Shown here: piece by piece, positions 1-7,000 of the stretch
How positions within the stretch are numbered: position 1 is the first letter of the stretch
Layout of the letters: each line of letters starts with the position of its first letter
IMG/VR virus record: IMGVR_UViG_3300049728_000067
Coordinates: 1-35,640 of that record
Direction: 5' to 3' (one strand)
From: a virus
Length of the DNA: 35,640 bases
Position numbers and translations under genes: made by a program
The notes under the pieces: generated by a model
The model's input: only the letters and a program-made list of their open reading frames with translations
Databases searched by the model: none
What the model was told of the DNA's origin: nothing

Positions 1-50
1 CCTGCCTTACAAGCAGGAAGTCCCCGGTTCGAGTCCGGGACCGCCCACCA
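1..50 (+). tRNA. tRNA-Val (UAC anticodon), 3' part only
   Basis: The window opens at the anticodon stem of a tRNA. The stem is CCTGC/GCAGG, and the seven-base loop CTTACAA places TAC (positions 8-10) as the anticodon, which reads valine codons. A five-base variable loop follows, then the T arm (CCCGG, loop TTCGAGT, CCGGG), the acceptor 3' strand ACCGCCC, discriminator A and an encoded CCA at 48-50. The 5' half lies outside the window, so acceptor pairing cannot be checked. It ends 37 bases before the first phage gene on the same strand. It could be a phage-borne tRNA or a host tRNA at a prophage boundary. Confidence 0.9.
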
Positions 51-87
51 CTTACAGGTTATTTCCTGATTCTTAAGGAGATAACCG

Positions 88-495
88 ATGCCCATTGCAA
101 TTCCCTCCGTTGGAACGCCCGCTTATCGCTACGCCCTCAACTGGACGCCATCTTACAGCCAAAAGCTGGCCTGGCGGCTGAAAAAACTTGCTGCCTGGGT
201 CGCCGAAGTAACCTTCGGATGTTCCCACCGGCACATCACCCTCCCCTTCGACGATCACCAAACCTGCCTGGATTGCGGCGCCCCCCGCCTCTACATCTTC
301 AATACCGAGATGTGGCTGGGCGGCGTCACGGATGCCCCGATCTTCATCGGACGCTGGAAAAAGGCCACTTGCCCCGGAATCGTCAAGCAAATCTCCGCCA
401 TCGACGCCGCCAACGCCCTGCGCGCCGAGAATGACCGCCAATGGGCCGCCTTGGAAGCCGGCGAAGCAATCGGCGCAGAGGCGGTGCGGGGATGA
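88..495 (+). CDS. Hypothetical early phage protein with Cys/His cluster
   Basis: This is a 135-residue protein of unknown function. The start is fixed by a strong AAGGAG at 76-81 ahead of the ATG. A possible zinc-binding cluster, CSHRH then CLDCG, lies around residues 45-64 and resembles a degenerate zinc ribbon. The rest has no recognisable motif, and there is no signal peptide or membrane segment. The stop overlaps the start of the next gene (ATGA at 492-495), so the two are probably translationally coupled. It is the first gene of the early operon. The zinc assignment is an inference from cysteine and histidine spacing only. Confidence 0.75.
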   Translation: MPIAIPSVGTPAYRYALNWTPSYSQKLAWRLKKLAAWVAEVTFGCSHRHITLPFDDHQTCLDCGAPRLYIFNTEMWLGGVTDAPIFIGRWKKATCPGIVKQISAIDAANALRAENDRQWAALEAGEAIGAEAVRG

Positions 496-1121
496 AATAC
501 AGCCAGGCACTTAAAGGCATGTGGTGCGGGGCTTCCAAAGAAGAAAGCCGCTACACCCTGCGCGCGGTCTACATCGACGCCGATAAGAAAGCCGCCGTTG
601 TAACGGACGGTCACTTGCTGGCCATCATGGACGTTTCCGATCTCCTGGAAGATGAGGAGAAGTCCTTCCTGATACCGGTTGACGCTCTTCGGGCCGCTGA
701 TGCGCTCTTTGTAAAGTTCAAGCCCCGCACCGCGAAAGCCAAAGCGCCCGATGTTTTCATTCGCGCTGCCGAAGATTCGGTCACCGTCTCGGTTGGTGGT
801 TCGCGCCGCTCTCAATCCTTCGACAAGATGCACGGCCAGTTTCCTCAATGGGCCGCTGTGTTCCCGAAAGAGACTGAGAAGTACACGACGTCCATCTTCC
901 TTTCCGAAGAGTTGCTTCTCTCTCGCGCGAAATCGCTTGCCGGAACTGAGAAGCGTAGCAGCGGTATCTGTCTTTCAGTCTGCGACGACAAATCGGTCAT
1001 TCTCGTAACCCGCCGAAGTTCAATGACGGGTGGCCGGAAGAGTTGCGGATTGCTCATGCCGATGCGCGACTATTCGGGTGCGAAAGCCTCCGCGTTCTGG
1101 AATCAGGCGGTGCAAGCATGA
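492..1121 (+). CDS. Small sliding-clamp-like (DnaN-related) protein
   Basis: This 209-residue protein looks like the C-terminal half or two-thirds of a bacterial beta clamp. Seen in the sequence: VVTDGHLLAI near residue 36, matching the clamp TDGHRLA signature; a FLIPVDAL strand; HGQFPQW...FPKE near residues 116-130, matching the clamp pattern G-FP-Y...P; and CGLLMPMRD near the end, matching the clamp YVIMPMR tail. Clamps encircle DNA and tether polymerases. At about 210 residues it is shorter than the usual 360-380 and probably lacks a domain. The ATG at 492 was chosen because it overlaps the previous stop; an upstream in-frame start at 441 would run deep into the previous gene. A full-length clamp is encoded 3 kb downstream. 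Confidence 0.7.
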   Translation: MKYSQALKGMWCGASKEESRYTLRAVYIDADKKAAVVTDGHLLAIMDVSDLLEDEEKSFLIPVDALRAADALFVKFKPRTAKAKAPDVFIRAAEDSVTVSVGGSRRSQSFDKMHGQFPQWAAVFPKETEKYTTSIFLSEELLLSRAKSLAGTEKRSSGICLSVCDDKSVILVTRRSSMTGGRKSCGLLMPMRDYSGAKASAFWNQAVQA

Positions 1122-1510
1122 CCACTGTCCGAGCGCATATCCGCAACGCTTCGCACACCGCCGCCCTGGGCCGCAACCCGCTCCAAGCCGATCTCCTCGG
1201 CGGCCTGAACAACTTCGCTCCGGCCATCTTCGGCGAGACCTTCGAGCCGGAAGTGGACGGCGAACGGCTCACTTCCCAGCAAAAGCGCGTGGATGCCCTG
1301 ATGGCCGACGGGCAATGGCGCACACTCCCCAAGATCATCGCCGATCTCCGCAAGCTCTATCCCGGCACACACTACGGCGAAGCCTCGATCAGCGCCCGGC
1401 TGCGGGATATGCGCCGCGTCGGATGGAAGATCGAGCGCGTCCGCTCCAATCCCACAAGTGGCCTGTATTTGTATCGCGCAGTCAAGGTGATGGAAGCGGA
1501 GGCCGCGTAA
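1118..1510 (+). CDS. Putative winged-helix DNA-binding protein
   Basis: This is a 130-residue protein. Residues about 50-115 read as a winged-helix domain: a helix containing QQKRVDALMADGQWRT, then a helix-turn-helix around YGEASISARLRDMRRVG, then a beta wing WKIERVR...GLYLYRAV. This layout is common in small phage proteins that recognise DNA. The N-terminal 45 residues have no clear fold. The ATG at 1118 overlaps the preceding stop (ATGA), which is why it was preferred over an in-frame start at 1043 inside the clamp-like gene. Its role is unknown; regulation of the early operon or replication is a guess from position. Confidence 0.65.
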   Translation: MTTVRAHIRNASHTAALGRNPLQADLLGGLNNFAPAIFGETFEPEVDGERLTSQQKRVDALMADGQWRTLPKIIADLRKLYPGTHYGEASISARLRDMRRVGWKIERVRSNPTSGLYLYRAVKVMEAEAA

Positions 1511-2052
1511 TGGGCAAACCCAAAAAGATCGCCTTCCAGTTGATTCTTCCCGACGATGTTTCAATCATCGACCGGCCTCACGAGTTGCTTTCCGAAGTGA
1601 GGGCCGAGAATCACTTCGACACCGCCAAAGCCCGCATCGCCCTGGCATGGAAGAAAGGTTCCAAAGCCAACTGCGACGGTCATATCGTTCTCGGGTTTCT
1701 GATGCGCGCCACCGATCTGCAGCGGGAACTTGTCGATTACGATTTCGTGATTGTCCTCAACAAAGAAGTGTGGGAGGACCCGGAGTTTACGACCGCGCAA
1801 AAGCGGGCGCTGCTCGATCACGAGATGTGCCATGCGGCCCGCGCCTGCGATGGAGACGGGGAGCCGAGCATCGACACAAAGGGGCGTCCGGTTTGGCGGA
1901 CACGCGGCCACGACATTGAAGAGTTTGAAGAGATCGTCGCGCGCCACGGCTGCTACAAGCGCGACCTTGAGCGGTTCGCACAGACCATCATCCGCCGCAA
2001 GAACAGCCCGCTCCTCGAATCCGATCCCAAGCCGGAGGCTGTCTCATGCTGA
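1510..2052 (+). CDS. Putative phage zinc metallopeptidase (HExxH)
   Basis: This is a 180-residue protein with a clear zinc-protease motif, HEMCH, at residues 104-108, preceded by the helix AQKRALLDHE. The upstream pattern, with DFVIVLNKEVW and a GHIVLGFL strand, resembles the putative phage metallopeptidase family often found in early regions of tailed phages. H and E of the motif would be zinc ligand and catalytic base; a third ligand downstream is not certain. The start codon ATG at 1510 overlaps the previous stop (TAATG). The substrate is unknown. No signal peptide is seen, so it should act in the cytoplasm. Confidence 0.75.
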   Translation: MGKPKKIAFQLILPDDVSIIDRPHELLSEVRAENHFDTAKARIALAWKKGSKANCDGHIVLGFLMRATDLQRELVDYDFVIVLNKEVWEDPEFTTAQKRALLDHEMCHAARACDGDGEPSIDTKGRPVWRTRGHDIEEFEEIVARHGCYKRDLERFAQTIIRRKNSPLLESDPKPEAVSC

Positions 2053-2702
2053 TGATCTCCGAAACGCCCCGCGTAAAGCGCACCGAGGATAACTTCATCC
2101 GCACATTCACGGGCCGGAAGTTCTGGCCGCTCGATCCTCATGCGGATGAGATTTTCATCGAAGACATTGCCCACCACCTTTCCAACGAATGCAGATTCAG
2201 CGGCGCGACCTATTGCCACTACTCCGTTGCCGATCACAGCCTGCGCGTAAGCAAGGTGGCAGAATCGAAGGCTCTCCGTCTTCCCTTCGTTGGACCCGAC
2301 GCACAAGCTCTTCGTATCCACACGGCCCGCGAGATGGCATTGTGGGGCCTATTGCACGACGCCTCCGAAGCCTACCTCAAAGACATTCCCAGGCCGGTGA
2401 AACACGCGCCGGGATTCGGCGAACTCTACCGGGCCGTCGAGCGGATGGTGATGGCCGAAGTAATCATCCGGTTCGATCTCAGTCCCATCGAGCCGCCGCT
2501 CGTCAAGGTTGCGGATGAAATTCTCTGCTCGACCGAAAAGCGCGACCTGATGACGGACTCCACTTCGCGGCCAGGGGCAGAGGTTCTACCCGAAACGATC
2601 TTCCCGCTCAACGAGCACACTGCCGAGACTGAATTCCTTCGCCGCTTCGAGGCTCTGACGATGGCCCGCAAAGTTGAGCGGCTGATAAAGGCGGTGGCGT
2701 AG
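2046..2702 (+). CDS. HD-domain phosphohydrolase (YfbR-like)
   Basis: This 218-residue protein is of the HD superfamily type carried by many phages. Visible metal-binding signature residues are H64 in VADHSLRVS and H104-D105 in LWGLLHDASEAYLKDI, with further conserved acidic positions downstream (KVADEILCSTEKRDLM). E. coli YfbR, the closest described type, is a 5'-deoxyribonucleotidase. A role in phage nucleotide metabolism or in adjusting the dNTP pool is therefore plausible, but the substrate cannot be read from sequence. The ATG at 2046 overlaps the end of the metallopeptidase gene by seven bases. Confidence 0.8.
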   Translation: MLMISETPRVKRTEDNFIRTFTGRKFWPLDPHADEIFIEDIAHHLSNECRFSGATYCHYSVADHSLRVSKVAESKALRLPFVGPDAQALRIHTAREMALWGLLHDASEAYLKDIPRPVKHAPGFGELYRAVERMVMAEVIIRFDLSPIEPPLVKVADEILCSTEKRDLMTDSTSRPGAEVLPETIFPLNEHTAETEFLRRFEALTMARKVERLIKAVA

Positions 2703-2884
2703 TGAGCGACCGCGACCGGATGTACGTTGAGTTACTCGCCCATCTTGAGCAGGCCCGCGTGACCCTCGGCTCTGTCAACCCGCAGTTCTCCTACTTTCAG
2801 CGCCTGGTCAATGCGGCTCATGCCGACGATCAGTTGCTCTTCGACCTTCACCGCCGCGTGGTGAGAGATGGATGCTTCCAATGA
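2702..2884 (+). CDS. Small hypothetical protein (60 aa)
   Basis: This is a short, charged and probably helical protein of 60 residues, beginning MSDRDRMYVELLAHLEQAR. It has no recognised motif. The start is a GTG sharing one base with the stop of the HD-domain gene, and its stop overlaps the next start as ATGA at 2881-2884. That double overlap is the main evidence that it is a real gene in the operon. Confidence 0.6.
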   Translation: MSDRDRMYVELLAHLEQARVTLGSVNPQFSYFQRLVNAAHADDQLLFDLHRRVVRDGCFQ

Positions 2885-3069
2885 ATCTCTTCGACGATGA
2901 CACCCTGTTTCCTTTGTTGATTGCGCTCATGCTCACGGTCGCAATCATGGTCGCCGGCGGATACCTGCTCTGCTGGCTGAAACATCGCAAGGACCGCAAG
3001 GCCGCGCGCGAGATTGCTCAACTTGAACAGCTTTGGAAACTGGGGGAACGCAATGGAATCGCGCGTTGA
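2881..3069 (+). CDS. Small single-pass membrane protein (62 aa)
   Basis: This is a 62-residue protein with one strong hydrophobic segment at about residues 11-34 (LFPLLIALMLTVAIMVAGGY). A basic stretch KHRKDRKAAREIAQ follows, so the C-terminus should be cytoplasmic by the positive-inside rule. The ATG at 2881 is chosen because it forms an ATGA overlap with the preceding stop; another ATG at 2872 lies inside that gene. The topology is reminiscent of small phage membrane effectors, but there is no lysis cassette nearby and no function can be assigned. Confidence 0.6.
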   Translation: MNLFDDDTLFPLLIALMLTVAIMVAGGYLLCWLKHRKDRKAAREIAQLEQLWKLGERNGIAR

Positions 3070-3244
3070 CTTGAAGATCTGCGAGGGCTGTGGATGCCTC
3101 TGGTATCGCGGCCAGGAAGACAAGGGCGTCTATTGCAAAGCCTGCGAGACCAAGCTGGCCGATTTCCCTACCCCTGAAAGCCGCAAGCGCCGCGGGCGCC
3201 CATCCCGCAAACAGAAGATGTTCCGTGATGAGGTAGCAGCGTGA
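3053..3244 (+). CDS. Small zinc-ribbon protein (63 aa)
   Basis: This is a 63-residue protein with two CxxC knuckles, CEGC near residue 9 and CKAC near residue 29, separated by about 17 residues. That is the spacing of a small zinc ribbon. A very basic tail, RKRRGRPSRKQK, follows and suggests nucleic acid contact. The ATG at 3053 follows GGGGG at 3042-3046 and overlaps the preceding gene by 17 bases. Its stop overlaps the GTG start of the next gene. Function is unknown; a DNA- or RNA-binding role is inferred from the zinc ribbon and basic tail. Confidence 0.65.
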   Translation: MESRVDLKICEGCGCLWYRGQEDKGVYCKACETKLADFPTPESRKRRGRPSRKQKMFRDEVAA

Positions 3245-3705
3245 GCGGCAATCGTGCGTGTCTTCCCGTTGGCGAAATGCGATTCGCGCAACACTACCCG
3301 CGTACCCGCGTTCCGTCTTGCCCGGCGGATGTGTTCTACCTTCGCGCTCACACGCACGGCCTGTTGCGGCGTTACCTCTATGCGTCGATGCAGCCCTGCC
3401 GGGTTGCCTGCACACTCAACAGTCCCATTGGGCGCGGGTGGGTCTCAAGCCGCCCGATTACCAGCTTTGAAGACGCCATGCTCTTTGTCATCGACATGGA
3501 AAAGGTTATCAAGCGTCTCCCTTCGCTCGACCGGGACATGCTCACCCGGATTGTGATCCAGGAGTACACCCAGGCCGAAGCCGCGTGTCTGTTGGGCATG
3601 AGCGTTCGCACCATCTCGTACAAGTTTCCCGCGGCCCTGGACCGGCTGACAGAGAAGTTGCTCGAAGCCGGGCTGCTGATTCTGCCCGAAGAGAAGGCCG
3701 CATAA
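3241..3705 (+). CDS. Sigma-70 region 4-like transcription regulator
   Basis: This is a 154-residue protein whose C-terminal part (residues about 85-145) reads as sigma region 4: IKRLPSLDRDMLTRIVIQEY, then the helix-turn-helix TQAEAACLLGMSVRTISYKF, then LDRLTEKLLEAGLL. The pattern TFEDA/SFEDA...FVIDMEK and the LLRRYLYASM segment recall a family of regulators I associate with acidobacterial genomes; that is memory, not a search. No sigma region 2 is evident, so it is unlikely to be a complete sigma factor and may act as a late-gene activator. The GTG start overlaps the previous stop. It is followed by a short heptamer-repeat spacer. Confidence 0.65.
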   Translation: MSGNRACLPVGEMRFAQHYPRTRVPSCPADVFYLRAHTHGLLRRYLYASMQPCRVACTLNSPIGRGWVSSRPITSFEDAMLFVIDMEKVIKRLPSLDRDMLTRIVIQEYTQAEAACLLGMSVRTISYKFPAALDRLTEKLLEAGLLILPEEKAA

Positions 3706-3719
3706 CTCAACCCCCAACC
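3706..3719 (+). repeat. Two-copy heptamer repeat (CTCAACC-like)
   Basis: Immediately after the stop of the sigma-like gene the sequence reads CTCAACC CCCAACC, then CTCGCAT, in seven-base steps. It occupies the spacer before the next ribosome-binding site and matches the longer array at 3990-4017. Confidence 0.5.
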
Positions 3720-3741
3720 CTCGCATGAAAGGCGAATCGAA

Positions 3742-3984
3742 ATGGCAATCAAGCTCGGACAAAAAGTGAAGGACATTATCAGCGGCTTTGAAGGCGTGGT
3801 CACCGGCCACGTTGAATACATCACCGGCTGCAATCAGGCGCTCGTCCAACCCGCCGCGAAGCCAGACGGCGACTTTGTGGACAACCGCTGGATCGACGAT
3901 GACCGGCTGCGCATTGTGAACGCCGAACCGATCAGCCTGAAAATCACCCACGCCGGTCCCGACACCCAGGCGCCCCGCCGGTAA
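3742..3984 (+). CDS. Small conserved phage protein (80 aa)
   Basis: This is an 80-residue protein beginning MAIKLGQKVKDIISGFEG, followed by a short TGHVEYITGCNQALVQP stretch. The opening resembles a family of small phage early proteins of unknown function that probably form a small beta barrel (KOW/SH3-like). No catalytic residue is obvious. An AAAGG at 3727-3731 precedes the ATG at good spacing. It stands alone between two heptamer-repeat spacers and precedes the sliding clamp. Confidence 0.75.
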   Translation: MAIKLGQKVKDIISGFEGVVTGHVEYITGCNQALVQPAAKPDGDFVDNRWIDDDRLRIVNAEPISLKITHAGPDTQAPRR

Positions 3985-3989
3985 GCAAC

Positions 3990-4017
3990 CTCAACCCCTC
4001 ACCCTCAACCCTCAAAG
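3990..4017 (+). repeat. Heptanucleotide tandem repeat, about four copies
   Basis: The spacer between two genes is built of seven-base units: CTCAACC, CCTCACC, CTCAACC, CTCAAAG. It starts six bases after a stop codon and ends just before the ribosome-binding site of the clamp gene. Three further arrays with the same period occur in this window. Confidence 0.65.
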
Positions 4018-4031
4018 AAAGGCAAACGGTC

Positions 4032-5183
4032 ATGGAAGCAGTTTTGGAAAAGACGGAAGTAGAATCCGCTCCGATGAAAGCGGCGATCAGTCTGGTTCAT
4101 CTGCAACACGCGCTCAAGGTTGTGGAACCGGCAATCCCGCGCGGCAATGCAACGATCCCGGTGTTGCAATCGGTACGCATCGAGCAGTTGCCCGAGGGCC
4201 TGGCCATCGAGACCACCGACCTCACCCTCGCGATTCGCGCGTTGTGTCCGGAGACAAGCGGATTGCCGCGCCCGGTTGTGATCCCGGCAGACAGGTTCCT
4301 GAGTTGGGTAAAGCTATTGGCCGGCGACGATGTGAAACTCAGCGCCACGGACCGCCGCGCGACGATGCACTGCGGACGCACGAAGGCCACGCTGCCGATT
4401 CTCACGGCCTCGGCATGGCCCGATAACCGCATCTTCAAACTAGACAACGAAGGCATCACGCTCAAGCAGGGCGACCTGGCCCGCGCTCTGCGCTTCGCCT
4501 CGATCACGGTTGGAACCGAAGAGCGGTACGCGCTGAACGGTGTGCTCCTGATGGGCGACGGCACGACGTTGCGGATGGTCTCGACAGACGGCCATTGCAT
4601 GACGATCTATGCGATGCCATGCACAGAGAAGATCACGCTGCTCTTGCCGGCGCGGCTTATCAAGGCTCTGTTGCCGCTGTTGGTTGGCGACAATGACGGC
4701 ATTGACCTGGCCTTCAATGAATCGATGATCCTGGCCAGCGTGGCCGCGGATACGCCGGTGTTTGTTTCATGCCGCAAGATCACCGGGGCCTTTCCAAGCT
4801 GGGAGCAAGTGTTGCCGAAAGAGAAGCGCCTCGAAGTGAGCGCCAGTGTGCGCGACTTCCTGTTGAGCCTTGAGCGTTGCGTGTTGTTGAGCAATGCGGA
4901 GACCTCGGCGGTTGCGGTGACCTTCGGCGAACAGATCGTGATCGAGAGTTCCGATCCCCAGGCCGGCGAAGCTACAGAAACGGTGGATTGCGTCGGATCA
5001 CCGAAAGAGCCTCTGCGCGTGGGCGTGAATGCCGGTTACCTGATCCAACTGCTCAAGCGCCTGGAAGGTGACGTGCGCATTGCTCTGCCGGAGACGAACC
5101 AATCCCCGCTTCTCTTCAAAGCCACGCCGAAGGACGGCGAAACGCTGGATTACATTGTGATGCCGTTGCGGCTGGAGAAGTGA
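4032..5183 (+). CDS. dnaN-like: DNA polymerase III beta subunit-like sliding clamp
   Basis: This 383-residue protein has the length and signatures of a complete bacterial-type sliding clamp, a ring that encircles DNA and tethers polymerase and repair proteins. Visible landmarks are the N-terminal domain strand GNATIPVLQSVRIE; VSTDGHCMTIY near residue 188, equivalent to the clamp TDGHRLA signature; GAFPSWEQVLPKE near 255; and the C-terminal YIVMPLRL, equivalent to YVIMPMR. An AAAGG lies 5' of the ATG. It is the second clamp-related gene in the early region. No DNA polymerase is encoded in the window, so it may act with host polymerase III or compete with the host clamp. Confidence 0.92.
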   Translation: MEAVLEKTEVESAPMKAAISLVHLQHALKVVEPAIPRGNATIPVLQSVRIEQLPEGLAIETTDLTLAIRALCPETSGLPRPVVIPADRFLSWVKLLAGDDVKLSATDRRATMHCGRTKATLPILTASAWPDNRIFKLDNEGITLKQGDLARALRFASITVGTEERYALNGVLLMGDGTTLRMVSTDGHCMTIYAMPCTEKITLLLPARLIKALLPLLVGDNDGIDLAFNESMILASVAADTPVFVSCRKITGAFPSWEQVLPKEKRLEVSASVRDFLLSLERCVLLSNAETSAVAVTFGEQIVIESSDPQAGEATETVDCVGSPKEPLRVGVNAGYLIQLLKRLEGDVRIALPETNQSPLLFKATPKDGETLDYIVMPLRLEK

Positions 5184-5185
5184 CC

Positions 5186-5812
5186 ATGGGGAACCTGGAA
5201 ATAACAGTAAGGCGGCGCGCGCTTGAATATCCCCACGGGAACATCAACCGTTATCGACACGGTTGCCGGTGCCTGGCTTGCCGGGTGGGGAATGCGGAGT
5301 ATCAGCGCCCGCGCCGGGCCGCTCACAAGCTCAATGAGCCGGACCACACGGTGAGTGCGGAGTTGGCGCAGGAGCATCTGGCCAGTCTCTTCAAAAAAGG
5401 TATCGGCCCGAAGGCGGTCGAGGCGGAAAGCGGCGTGATGAAGCGCGTGGTGACGCTGATTCGCACCGGGCGTTACCGGCGCATCCGGGAGAGCACCGAG
5501 CGCAAGATTCTGGACGTGACCGAAGCCGCGCGGGATAGCGGAACCACGGTGGGCGGCGCCGATACGGACTGGGCAATCGAAGATCTGCTCCGGCAGGGAT
5601 TCACGATGGCCGAACTGGCCGCGAAGCTCGGCTATCAGGAGCCGGAGATTCACTTCTACAAGCGGAAGCGAATCAGCCTTGTAAACGCGCGGCGCGTCGA
5701 GCGGCTGTACAGGATGCTGGAACGGGACAGGGCGGCCACGCTGCCGCTCCTGCGCCCCACGAAGCGCGGCCTATGGCACCAAGGGCGGCAAGAGAGAGCG
5801 GAGGCTGCGTAG
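5186..5812 (+). CDS. Putative DNA-binding protein with HG...GCRCxxC motif
   Basis: This is a 208-residue basic protein. Near residues 18-40 it carries HGNINRYRHGCRCLACR followed by YQRPRR. This histidine-glycine plus GCRCxxC pattern recurs in phage proteins thought to bind DNA, probably through a metal. Two later helical regions look like helix-turn-helix units: GIGPKAVEAESGVMKRVV, and FTMAELAAKLGYQEPEIHFY. The ATG at 5186 was chosen because GGAG at 5173-5176 is at normal spacing; an in-frame GTG at 5180 sits too close to it. The gene follows the clamp by two bases and overlaps the next start. Confidence 0.65.
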   Translation: MGNLEITVRRRALEYPHGNINRYRHGCRCLACRVGNAEYQRPRRAAHKLNEPDHTVSAELAQEHLASLFKKGIGPKAVEAESGVMKRVVTLIRTGRYRRIRESTERKILDVTEAARDSGTTVGGADTDWAIEDLLRQGFTMAELAAKLGYQEPEIHFYKRKRISLVNARRVERLYRMLERDRAATLPLLRPTKRGLWHQGRQERAEAA

Positions 5813-6795
5813 TGGCACTCAGGGCCGTACCGGACCATCCAAAATTCGCAAGCCTAAAAGCCAGAATCGGTCGCCCGAAGTATGTGGCGCTCGGATGTTT
5901 GGAAGCTATCTGGCATTTCACAGGGCGGTTCACGCCGCAGGGCAACATCGGAAAGTATCCGGACCAAGCCATCGAAGCGTGGGTGGAGTGGGATGGTGAA
6001 CCGGGCGCGCTGATCTCAGGATTGACGGCCTCGGGCTGGCTGAACGATCACCCTGTTCACCGCATCGTTGTTCACGATTGGGCGCAACACGCTGACAAGG
6101 CGACCAAGAATTCTCTGCATCGCTCTGGATTGAAATTCTGTGTTCCCGCTGTCCGTACAAAGAAGAAACGTGTACGTACAGAAATCCCTAGTGAGGGTAC
6201 GGTATCCCGCCTACCGGAGCCAGAGCCAGTACCAGTACCAGAGCCGGAGGCAAAAGCAAAAGCCGCCGCAAAGGACAAGCCTTTGCAGTTTGCTTTGCCG
6301 GAGTGGATTCAGAAGGAAGTTTGGAACGACTTCGAGGAGATGCGCCGGAAGATCAGGGCGCCGCTCACCGACCGCGCCCGCAAGAACATCGTGGCCGAGC
6401 TTGTGAGGCTTGAAGCGGTGGGAAATCAGGCCGAGGCGGTTTTGAACCGCAGCATCACGAACAGTTGGCGGGGAGTGTTCCCGCTCGATAACGGCGGCGC
6501 ACAGCGCGCCAACGAGGCAAGCAATGGAGCAAGTAAGCCTAGTCCAGCTAAACAGCGCGTTGACGCTAATCGAGCAGCCCTCGCGGAGGCTGTTAAGCGA
6601 CGGGGATTGGATGGAACTGTCAACGCTGGTAGACCAGACGGCGTTGCGGTATCCGAATCAAGACCTGGCGGAATCGATGGAAGGCTACCTGCAGGACTTC
6701 GAGCAAGTGGCCCTGAAATACTCCCTCCCGCGATTCAAGGAAGCGCTCGGTTCGCTACGCATCAAGCCGGGGCAGACGTTCTTTCCGCGGCCTGA
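5812..6795 (+). CDS. Phage replication initiator/primosome-like protein
   Basis: This is a 327-residue protein. The N-terminal domain (residues about 1-110) contains DHPKFASLKARIG, GCLEAIWHFTGRFTPQGNIG and HRIVVHDWAQHAD, a winged-helix arrangement seen in phage replisome-organiser proteins. A Pro/Glu/Ala linker (PEPEPVPVPEPEAKAKAA) follows. The C-terminal domain WNDFEEMRRKIRAPLT...SITNSWRGVFPL matches the end of O-like or DnaD/DnaT-like phage replication proteins. By analogy it would bind the origin and recruit a helicase loader. The GTG at 5812 overlaps the previous stop. The last 90 codons overlap the next gene in another frame, and the final 45 or so residues look overprinted or non-native. 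Confidence 0.7.
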   Translation: MALRAVPDHPKFASLKARIGRPKYVALGCLEAIWHFTGRFTPQGNIGKYPDQAIEAWVEWDGEPGALISGLTASGWLNDHPVHRIVVHDWAQHADKATKNSLHRSGLKFCVPAVRTKKKRVRTEIPSEGTVSRLPEPEPVPVPEPEAKAKAAAKDKPLQFALPEWIQKEVWNDFEEMRRKIRAPLTDRARKNIVAELVRLEAVGNQAEAVLNRSITNSWRGVFPLDNGGAQRANEASNGASKPSPAKQRVDANRAALAEAVKRRGLDGTVNAGRPDGVAVSESRPGGIDGRLPAGLRASGPEILPPAIQGSARFATHQAGADVLSAA

Positions 6796-6997
6796 CGAAG
6801 TTGCGGCGGAGATCGAAGCCGGCATGGATGCGCGGCGCAGAGCGAGGGAACGGATAACCCAGGCACAGCGCCGATTGAATGACATTGCGGAGTTTTGGAA
6901 GTGGGCGCCGGAGTGGATGGAACGCACCGGCTATGACGAAGAGGAATTACTCAAGCGGTTTCCGAGTTTCAAGGGAACCAAACCGAGTGAAGGGTAA
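6524..6997 (+). CDS. Hypothetical replication-associated protein overlapping the initiator gene
   Basis: This is a 157-residue, largely helical protein encoded one frame over from the initiator gene and overlapping it by 272 bases. GAGG at 6514-6517 lies six bases before the ATG, supporting this start; a later in-frame ATG at 6611 is possible. The sequence is well structured (LRYPNQDLAESMEGYLQDF, then FFPRPDEVAAEIEAG, then the charged helix RRRARERITQAQRR), unlike a shadow reading frame. Position after an initiator suggests a loader or accessory role, but no P-loop or known loader motif is present. Confidence 0.65.
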   Translation: MEQVSLVQLNSALTLIEQPSRRLLSDGDWMELSTLVDQTALRYPNQDLAESMEGYLQDFEQVALKYSLPRFKEALGSLRIKPGQTFFPRPDEVAAEIEAGMDARRRARERITQAQRRLNDIAEFWKWAPEWMERTGYDEEELLKRFPSFKGTKPSEG

Positions 6998-7000
6998 GCG

